Shown in pieces: positions 7,894-13,417 of a stretch of 13,417 nt of DNA (the first letter of the stretch is position 1; the number at the start of each line of letters is the position of its first letter). Both the position numbers and the translations under genes were made by a program. The DNA lies in the NCBI GenBank assembly GCA_022865545.1, contig JALHTA010000052.1, positions 1-13,417 on the forward strand. The letters run 5' to 3'. The stretch comes from Actinomycetota bacterium (lineage in GTDB: Bacteria; Actinomycetota; Humimicrobiia; Humimicrobiales; Humimicrobiaceae). A model generated the notes under the pieces. That model saw nothing but the letters and a program-made list of their open reading frames with translations. It had not been told where the DNA came from and made no database searches.

Positions 7894-9068
7894 TGGAAAG
7901 ACAGGTCAAAAGACACAGGATATTCAGTATCGGTCTTGAGTATTATTTTCTGTTCATAATCACACTTATCCTATCTATAATAGGTATAGTGATGATATCC
8001 AGCGCATCAATATCGGTAGGTGAAAGATATTTCAATGACTCATACTGGTTTATCAGGAGACAGGTCATATGGTGGTTAATATCTTTTCCTTGTTTTCTGA
8101 TCGCCTCAAGAATAGATTATAAAAAATACCGCAGGTTTTCAAATGTTTTTATACTTATAGTCATAGGGATGCTTGCACTTGTCCTCATACCCGGTTTCAG
8201 TATAGAATCCGGTGGAGCAAAAAGGTGGCTTGATCTATGGTTTTTTAGTCCTCAACCATCTGAATTCGCTAAGCTGGCCCTTGTGTTTTTCTTTTCCGAT
8301 CATCTTGGAAGGCATTATATTAAAAATCCTGGCATAAAGAGGATATTGTGGCCATCATTTTTTGTGCTTTGCCTTGTGACCATCCTTATTTTTTTAGAAC
8401 CTGACCTGAGTACCGTTATAGTCATATGGCTCATAATCTTTATAATAATGTATATTGGAGAAGTGAAGTTAAAACATATGATCGGCCTTGGATTCATCGG
8501 GGCCCTGGTAATTACTGGCTATATGTTTCTTGAGGATTATAGGAGAGAAAGGCTTCTGGCTTTTTTCAATGGAAGCAGTGAGAGCGGTGGATTTAATTTT
8601 CAGATCAATCAATCGCTTATAGCGCTTGGATCAGGAAATATCCTGGGACTTGGCCTTGGAAATAGTGTGCAGAAATATTCTTATCTGCCTGAGGCGCAGA
8701 CTGATTTTATTTTTGCTATCATAGGAGAGGAGCTTGGCTTAATAGGGACAGTACTTATTGTGATATTGTTTTTGCTCTTTGCATTTTTTGGCATTAGGAT
8801 ATGTTTAAAGACAAATGATTATTATGGCAGAGTGCTCGCTGCCGGGCTTACAAGCCTTATAACAGTACCGGCTATAATAAACATTGCAGTAGTAATAGGG
8901 TTGGTTCCTGTTACCGGACTCACACTGCCATTTATAAGTTTCGGAGGTTCTTCACTTTTATTAAGTATGGTAAGTGTGGGTATCCTTCTTAATATTTCCA
9001 GACAGAATCTGCTTGTAAGAAGAATAAAAAAAGATATAAATAATAGGATAAATGATGAAAGACAGTAA
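7890..9068 (+). CDS. ftsW: FtsW, SEDS-family septal peptidoglycan glycosyltransferase
   Basis: A 392-residue polytopic membrane protein with about ten hydrophobic helices and a basic cytoplasmic tail. SEDS proteins polymerise lipid II into glycan strands together with a class B PBP. Family signatures are PQPSEFAKLALV at 121-132, EPDLST near 170, GNILGLGLG, PEAQTDFIFAIIGEELG with Asp272 matching the conserved catalytic Asp of FtsW/RodA, and the C-terminal signature VPVTGLTLPFISFGG starting near residue 339. RodA is the paralogue to exclude; location between murD and murG and an ftsI in the same cluster favour FtsW. ATG 7890 overlaps the murD stop (ATGA); ATG 7893 directly after is an equally possible start. 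There is no strong ribosome binding site, consistent with coupled translation. Confidence 0.94.
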   Translation: MMERQVKRHRIFSIGLEYYFLFIITLILSIIGIVMISSASISVGERYFNDSYWFIRRQVIWWLISFPCFLIASRIDYKKYRRFSNVFILIVIGMLALVLIPGFSIESGGAKRWLDLWFFSPQPSEFAKLALVFFFSDHLGRHYIKNPGIKRILWPSFFVLCLVTILIFLEPDLSTVIVIWLIIFIIMYIGEVKLKHMIGLGFIGALVITGYMFLEDYRRERLLAFFNGSSESGGFNFQINQSLIALGSGNILGLGLGNSVQKYSYLPEAQTDFIFAIIGEELGLIGTVLIVILFLLFAFFGIRICLKTNDYYGRVLAAGLTSLITVPAIINIAVVIGLVPVTGLTLPFISFGGSSLLLSMVSVGILLNISRQNLLVRRIKKDINNRINDERQ

Positions 9069-9089
9069 GAAGAAAAAAAGGTATAAATA

Positions 9090-10259
9090 GTGGAAGACCA
9101 GGATAATACGAAGATTAAAAAAAATATACTTATAACCGGAGGGGGAACAGGGGGGCATCTTTATCCTGCAATGGCGGTCATAGAATACCTTCAGGAAAAA
9201 TATCATGGCTCAAGCCTAACCTTTATTGGTTCCGAGAAAGGTATGGGGCATAAGCTGATACCTGCTATGGGTATAGATTTCTATAAAGTAAAAGCTCGCG
9301 GACTTACAATAAGCAGATCTGCATTAAAAAAATTTTCCGGTTATGCCGGTTTTATATTTGCCTTGATACCCGGTTTTATAATGGCCCTAAAGATACTTAA
9401 GAGAAAAAAGATAACAGAGATACTTGGTATGGGAGGTTATGTCTGTGCACCTGTCTTTCTGGCAGCAATGGTAAGAAAAATTGATTTTTCAATACATGAG
9501 CAGAATTATATTCCTGGAAGATTGAATAAGTTATTTTCACCAAAAGCTAAATATGTATTTATCAGTTTTAAGGAAACTAAAAAATACCTGAGGGCAAAAG
9601 AAGGCTCAGTTGTATTTTCGGGAAATCCAGTGCGCCGCGCGGTCAGGGAGTTTAGGAGATCGGTGCCTTCATATGGGAAATGGGGTCTAGATAAAGATAG
9701 GTTTACAATCATAGCTTTTGGGGGAAGCCTGGGAGCTGAGAAGATCAATAATACTATCGCTGGCCTCTACGGGGAATTCGCCAGAGACAGCAGAATTCAG
9801 ATCTTGCTTATTTCCGGTGATAGGTATTATGCTGATATCAGCAGAATTGTGGAAAGCAAAATAAAAAGAGATGATAATCTTATTTTTAGGGTTAAAGCAT
9901 ATATTGATCAAATGGATCAGATCTACAGCATAGCCGATCTAATAATAGCAAGAGCCGGTGCAAATACTGTATTTGAGACTGCGGCCACAGGTATTCCTTC
10001 AATATTTATACCGTATCCGGATGCTATAGAGGATCACCAGTTCTATAATGCAAAATATATTGCGGATATGGGGAAAGCTGTGCTCCTCCGAGAAAACAAA
10101 CTTTCAGTTAGGACCCTTTCTGATATAATAAAGAACCTTCTTAAAAATGGCATGGAAAGATATTTAAAAATGAGAAGTGTCTCTATTCCTAATTCCGGGG
10201 AGGAAAGTCTTAAAATAATTACCGGTAAACTGATGGAGGATAATATTGGTACTCGATAA
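9090..10259 (+). CDS. murG: MurG, UDP-GlcNAc:lipid I GlcNAc transferase
   Basis: A 389-residue GT-B fold, membrane-associated glycosyltransferase that adds GlcNAc to lipid I to form lipid II on the cytoplasmic face. The N-terminal domain has the glycine-rich loop GGGTGGHLYP from residue 17, a hydrophobic patch (about 85-110) likely to face the membrane, GMGGYVCAPV and HEQN. The C-terminal donor domain has GNPVRR, FGGSLGAEKIN, and RAGANTVFE from Arg288, followed by PSIFIPYP and EDHQFYNAKY, which bind UDP-GlcNAc in known structures. Length is slightly above E. coli MurG (355), mostly through a short N-terminal extension. GTG 9090 is supported by AAAAAGG at 9075-9081, eight bases upstream. It sits 21 bases after ftsW, and its end overlaps murC. 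Confidence 0.96.
   Translation: MEDQDNTKIKKNILITGGGTGGHLYPAMAVIEYLQEKYHGSSLTFIGSEKGMGHKLIPAMGIDFYKVKARGLTISRSALKKFSGYAGFIFALIPGFIMALKILKRKKITEILGMGGYVCAPVFLAAMVRKIDFSIHEQNYIPGRLNKLFSPKAKYVFISFKETKKYLRAKEGSVVFSGNPVRRAVREFRRSVPSYGKWGLDKDRFTIIAFGGSLGAEKINNTIAGLYGEFARDSRIQILLISGDRYYADISRIVESKIKRDDNLIFRVKAYIDQMDQIYSIADLIIARAGANTVFETAATGIPSIFIPYPDAIEDHQFYNAKYIADMGKAVLLRENKLSVRTLSDIIKNLLKNGMERYLKMRSVSIPNSGEESLKIITGKLMEDNIGTR
10235..10239 (+). promoter_or_regulatory. Ribosome binding site for the TTG start of murC, inside murG
   Basis: GGAGG lies six bases upstream of TTG 10246 and within the last codons of murG. It is a near-ideal Shine-Dalgarno sequence at near-ideal spacing and is the main reason to accept TTG as the start. 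The nearby ATG at 10259 is out of frame with murC. Confidence 0.75.
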
Positions 10260-11622
10260 TGATTTTAGTAAATATACAAATTATTTCCTGGTCGGTATAG
10301 GAGGAGCAGGGATGAGCGCGATCGCTCTTGTCCTTAATGGTATGGGGTGTACAGTAGCTGGATCAGATATAAAGGAATCCCGCTATACCACCTCTTTGAA
10401 AAAAGAAGGAATAAAGATATATATGGGCCATTATGCCACAAATGTTGCTGATGCTGATATTGTGGTCTACTCAGCTGCCATACCTGAAACTAATATTGAA
10501 ATACTGGAAGCAAAGTCAAAAAATATACCTATCCACAGCAGGGCAGACATACTATCGTGGATACTTAATAAAAGCAAAGGCATAGCTATTGCGGGAACAC
10601 ATGGAAAGACAACTACTACTTCTATGGTCTCTATGATGTTCAGGGGCCTGGATATGGATCCTACTATTATTGTTGGTGGTGAATTAAATGAGCTAGGCTC
10701 CAATGCTATTTATGGCAAAAGCGATTTTGTGATAGCAGAAGCTTGCGAAAGTGACGGTTCCTTTTTGAAATATAATCCATTCATAAGCGTTGTGACAAAT
10801 ATAGAGGAAGACCATTTTGATTATTATAATGATATGGATGAACTAGAAAAAAGCTTTTTCAAATTCATCTCAAATACAAGAAAAGAAGGATGGATAATAA
10901 TAAATGGTGATGAGATAGAAAAAAACCGGATCAGGGATATGGGAAAAAAAAATATAATTACTTTTGGACTGGATAAAGGTAATGACATTATAGCTTCCAA
11001 TATAAAGTATTCCAATCTTGGGTCATGCTATGATCTGGGTATTGGACAGAGAATCTTCAAGGTTCACTTGAATGTCCCCGGGCTCCATAATATAAAAAAC
11101 AGTCTGGCTGCTTTATGTGTCTGCTATGCAATTGGGCTTGATCCTGCAAAAGCTGTGGAGATATTGAAGTATTTTACTGGTGTTAAAAGACGGTTTGAAA
11201 AAAGAGGTGAAAAAAAGGGTGCAATAGTTTTTGATGATTATGCCCATCACCCTTCTGAAGTAAGGGCCACTCTTGAAGCCGCTTCAGAAGAAAAGATGCA
11301 AAGAATAATTACAGTATTTCAGCCGCACAGGTATTCCAGGCTGGCACATCTTAAAAATGAGTTCAGCCTTTGTTTTAATGAAGCAGATATACTCATAATC
11401 ACTGATGTTTATGGGTCCGGGGAACAACCTATTCCGGGTATAAACGGAAAAGTCCTTATAGATAGCCTTATTGAAAATGGATTTTCCGGTAAAATTTCGT
11501 ATATACCGGGCCTTTCTGATATTGCCGAATATCTTAATATTATAATGAGGCAAGGCGACATAGTCTTACTTATGGGAGCGGGCGACATAACCCGGGTTTC
11601 AGATGAATTATTTAGAAATTAG
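10246..11622 (+). CDS. murC: MurC, UDP-MurNAc:L-alanine ligase
   Basis: A 458-residue cytoplasmic ligase that adds L-alanine to UDP-MurNAc, the first stem-peptide step. The N-terminal domain starts with VGIGGAGMSAIA (GIGGAGMS at 17-24), the MurC nucleotide-fold signature, and contains VVYSAAIP. The ATPase domain has P-loop GTHGKTT at 117-123, the His being typical of MurC rather than MurD/E. EACESDGSF and NIEEDHFDYY follow. The C-terminal domain has GVKRRFEKRG, DDYAHHPSEV, FQPHRYSR and DVYGSGE. Length is typical. The start is TTG 10246, with GGAGG six bases upstream and no in-frame ATG or GTG before the glycine-rich loop, giving a 14-base overlap with murG. The 3' end overlaps murB by 20 bases. 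Confidence 0.96.
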   Translation: MVLDNDFSKYTNYFLVGIGGAGMSAIALVLNGMGCTVAGSDIKESRYTTSLKKEGIKIYMGHYATNVADADIVVYSAAIPETNIEILEAKSKNIPIHSRADILSWILNKSKGIAIAGTHGKTTTTSMVSMMFRGLDMDPTIIVGGELNELGSNAIYGKSDFVIAEACESDGSFLKYNPFISVVTNIEEDHFDYYNDMDELEKSFFKFISNTRKEGWIIINGDEIEKNRIRDMGKKNIITFGLDKGNDIIASNIKYSNLGSCYDLGIGQRIFKVHLNVPGLHNIKNSLAALCVCYAIGLDPAKAVEILKYFTGVKRRFEKRGEKKGAIVFDDYAHHPSEVRATLEAASEEKMQRIITVFQPHRYSRLAHLKNEFSLCFNEADILIITDVYGSGEQPIPGINGKVLIDSLIENGFSGKISYIPGLSDIAEYLNIIMRQGDIVLLMGAGDITRVSDELFRN

Positions 11623-12523
11623 AGAAAGAATCGACAGATCCGGATCTGGGAAAATGGTCCTTGACTATGATGTATCCAGTATTAATTCATTGGGGACAGG
11701 CGGGAAAGCAGCTGCACTGATCCGGGCAGATTCAATAGAAGGACTAGTCTCTATACTTGAGCTACTGGATTCAAACAGTATGGATTATGTCATTCTGGGC
11801 TCAGGCACCAATACAGTTTTTCCAGATGGGGCGTTCGGGACCATAATAGTGAAGCTTGGAAAAAGTTTTGATTATTGTAGTTTTAAAGATGATGGTATCA
11901 TTTGTACCGGTGGAGCATGCAGCACCCAGGCCCTGGTGATGAAAGCGGCAAGACAGGGATATGATCTTTCACCTCTGGCAGGCATACCAGGAACAATAGG
12001 AGGAGCAGTATCCGGAAATAGCGGAACCGGATCATGGGGGATCTGCGATTATATTATTACCTTAAAAGCAATTTTTAAATATAATGATAAAATAGTCTAT
12101 GATGAGATAGACTCAGTAAATATAGAGTATGGTTATAGATATTTCAAGCTAAAGGGCCTTATTGCTATAACAGAGCTGATGCTTAAGACCCGGAAAGATA
12201 AGGCTAAAAATATTTTACCGGTAATACACGGGGATGTGGTGAAAAGAAAGATATCACAGCCGGTCGGTGCAAAGACCTGTGGTTGTTTTTTTAAAAATCC
12301 GTCAGGAATAAAAAAGTCTGCAGGTGCCATGATAGATGAATGCGGCATGAAAGATTTTTACTATGGAGGAGCAAAAGTATCAAACAAACATGCTAATTTC
12401 ATTGAGAACTCCAGTAATGCGACAAGTGAAGATATTGTGGTCCTTTCAAGAATAATGAAAGATAGGGTAAAGGAAAAATTTGATACTGAGCTTGATTATG
12501 AAGTTAAGATGATAGGATTTTGA
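11603..12523 (+). CDS. murB: MurB, UDP-N-acetylenolpyruvoylglucosamine reductase (Cys active-site variant)
   Basis: A 306-residue FAD-dependent cytoplasmic enzyme that reduces UDP-GlcNAc-enolpyruvate to UDP-MurNAc with NADPH. The FAD-binding part has SLGTGGKAA, LGSGTNTVF (a variant of the common GxGSN) and GIPGTIGGAV from Gly127. YRYF at 178-181 supplies the conserved Arg179, and near the end YGGAKVSNKHANF and LDYEVKMIG provide the conserved Glu300. The usual catalytic-serine motif GSxFKNP reads GCFFKNP, with Cys228 in the serine position. Length fits the shorter MurB type, without the E. coli extra segment. ATG 11603 lies inside the end of murC without a clear ribosome binding site; ATG 11654 (residue 18) is an alternative that keeps the FAD motifs. 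Coupling to murC is likely. Confidence 0.93.
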   Translation: MNYLEIRERIDRSGSGKMVLDYDVSSINSLGTGGKAAALIRADSIEGLVSILELLDSNSMDYVILGSGTNTVFPDGAFGTIIVKLGKSFDYCSFKDDGIICTGGACSTQALVMKAARQGYDLSPLAGIPGTIGGAVSGNSGTGSWGICDYIITLKAIFKYNDKIVYDEIDSVNIEYGYRYFKLKGLIAITELMLKTRKDKAKNILPVIHGDVVKRKISQPVGAKTCGCFFKNPSGIKKSAGAMIDECGMKDFYYGGAKVSNKHANFIENSSNATSEDIVVLSRIMKDRVKEKFDTELDYEVKMIGF

Positions 12524-12525
12524 AT

Positions 12526-13417
12526 ATGGGCGGACTAGCTGGCCGGTTTTCAAAAATCGGGGCAAGAGAACAAAGAAATAAAAAAATAGGTGTCCTTGCA
12601 GGAGGTTTGTCTTCTGAAAGAGAGATCTCCTTAAAGACTGGAATAAATATTTTCGAGTCTTTAAAAAGATCTGGATATAATGCTGATTTTATTGATGTAA
12701 AAGATGATCTGCTTGAAAAAGTAAGATTGATCGATATTGCTTTTTTGGCTCTTCACGGAAGATACGGAGAAGATGGTACCGTACAGGGAATGCTTGAACT
12801 GCTAAAAATTCCATATACTGGTTCGGGTGTTCTTTCCAGTGCGGTGGTGCTTGACAAGATACTTTCTAAAAAGATCTTTATCATGGAAAACATTCCAACT
12901 CCGCCATTTCTTGAGCTTGACCTTAACAGGCCAATGCCGGAACTTGACAGTTTGAAAGAAGATATAGAGATAAAAACCGGCTATCCCCTTGTGGTCAAAC
13001 CAAATTCTGAAGGTTCTACAATAGGGATCAGGACCGTATATGACGAGTCCCAATTGGAGGACGGAATAAAGGAAGCAGCTAGATATGATAAAAGAATACT
13101 CCTTGAAAAATATATAAAGGGACGGGAGCTGACTGTAGGAATAATAGGATTAGAACCTGAGGTACTTCCGATCATTGAAATAAAACCCAAAAGTGGATTT
13201 TTTGATTTTGATTCCAAATATAAAAGTGATCTTACAGAATATATCATACCTGCGAATATAGATAAGAAGACAGCAGAAAATATAATGGAGATCTCAATGA
13301 ACTGTCATAAGACCATGGGATGCAGCGGTATCTCAAGAGTCGATTTTATTCTTGATAGCGCAGGTACTCCATATGTCCTGGAGATAAATACAATGCCGGG
13401 AATGACATCTACAAGTC
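12526..13417 (+). CDS. ddl: Ddl, D-alanine:D-alanine ligase, C-terminus cut by window edge
   Basis: An open frame of 297 codons running to the right edge with no stop; only a short C-terminal segment should be missing. This ATP-grasp enzyme makes the D-Ala-D-Ala used by MurF. Visible motifs: GVLAGGLSSEREISL with Glu31, HGRYGEDGTVQG at 77-88, YTGSGVLSS, KPNSEGST at 158-165, EKYIKGRELT, SKY with Lys231-Tyr232, RVDF with Asp273, and EINTMPGMT with Glu286 and Asn288. Asp273, Glu286 and Asn288 keep the spacing of the E. coli DdlB Mg2+ ligands, and Glu31, Ser164 and Tyr232 match its Glu15-Ser150-Tyr216 triad. Tyr rather than His there indicates a D-Ala-D-Ala, not D-lactate (VanA-type), ligase. ATG 12526 follows murB by two bases with AGGA at 12514-12517. 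It adds about 16 residues before the usual N-terminus, and no closer start codon exists. Confidence 0.94.
   Translation, partial: MGGLAGRFSKIGAREQRNKKIGVLAGGLSSEREISLKTGINIFESLKRSGYNADFIDVKDDLLEKVRLIDIAFLALHGRYGEDGTVQGMLELLKIPYTGSGVLSSAVVLDKILSKKIFIMENIPTPPFLELDLNRPMPELDSLKEDIEIKTGYPLVVKPNSEGSTIGIRTVYDESQLEDGIKEAARYDKRILLEKYIKGRELTVGIIGLEPEVLPIIEIKPKSGFFDFDSKYKSDLTEYIIPANIDKKTAENIMEISMNCHKTMGCSGISRVDFILDSAGTPYVLEINTMPGMTSTS

Noticed and set aside
12802..13247. Minus-strand open frames (12802-13053 and 12981-13247) near the right edge.
   Set aside because: This region is fully explained by the + strand ddl frame, which keeps all the ATP-grasp motifs; it is only less obvious because no stop codon lies in the window.
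1..13417. Search for a defence system, prophage, transposon, CRISPR array or RNA gene hidden in the window.
   Set aside because: All but about 230 bases are taken up by recognised dcw genes on one strand; no direct repeats, terminal inverted repeats, transposase or integrase motifs, or tRNA-like folds were seen.

Overview
The window is a contiguous stretch of a bacterial division and cell wall (dcw) cluster, with every gene on the + strand. In order it holds the 3' end of rsmH, an ftsL-like gene, ftsI (class B penicillin-binding protein), murE, murF, mraY, murD, ftsW, murG, murC, murB and the 5' nine-tenths or so of ddl, which runs off the right edge. I see no RNA gene, mobile element, CRISPR array, phage gene or foreign-looking block. 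Coding density is very high: the largest gene-free gap is 72 bases (2352-2423).

Together the genes cover most of peptidoglycan precursor synthesis and part of the septal machinery. MurB reduces UDP-GlcNAc-enolpyruvate to UDP-MurNAc (MurA, which makes that substrate, is not in the window). MurC, MurD, MurE and MurF then add L-Ala, D-Glu, the diamino acid and D-Ala-D-Ala, the last supplied by Ddl. MraY moves the product onto the lipid carrier (lipid I) and MurG adds GlcNAc (lipid II). FtsW polymerises and FtsI cross-links at the septum, with the FtsL-like protein as the expected bitopic partner. MurE carries the DNPR motif and a GKGHE segment that point to meso-diaminopimelate in the stem peptide. 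Ddl has the tyrosine-type active site expected for D-Ala-D-Ala rather than D-Ala-D-lactate.

Layout: 1-91 end of rsmH; 88-2351 ftsL-like and ftsI; 2352-2423 short gap with a possible internal promoter; 2424-5331 murE and murF, overlapping by 23 bases; 5332-5385 short gap with a strong ribosome binding site; 5386-9068 mraY, murD and ftsW; 9090-12523 murG, murC and murB, the last two junctions overlapping; 12526 to the end, ddl. Overlapping stops and starts at five junctions suggest one translationally coupled operon.

Organism: a low-GC bacterium that uses many ATA, AGA and AGG codons and makes meso-DAP peptidoglycan. The order murG-murC-murB-ddl resembles clusters best known from Proteobacteria and several deep-branching phyla more than the Bacillus order, yet composition is AT-rich. 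I cannot assign a phylum from sequence reading alone; a poorly cultivated, deep-branching lineage is a reasonable guess. I found no undescribed system here; the observations listed are modest deviations within well-known families.
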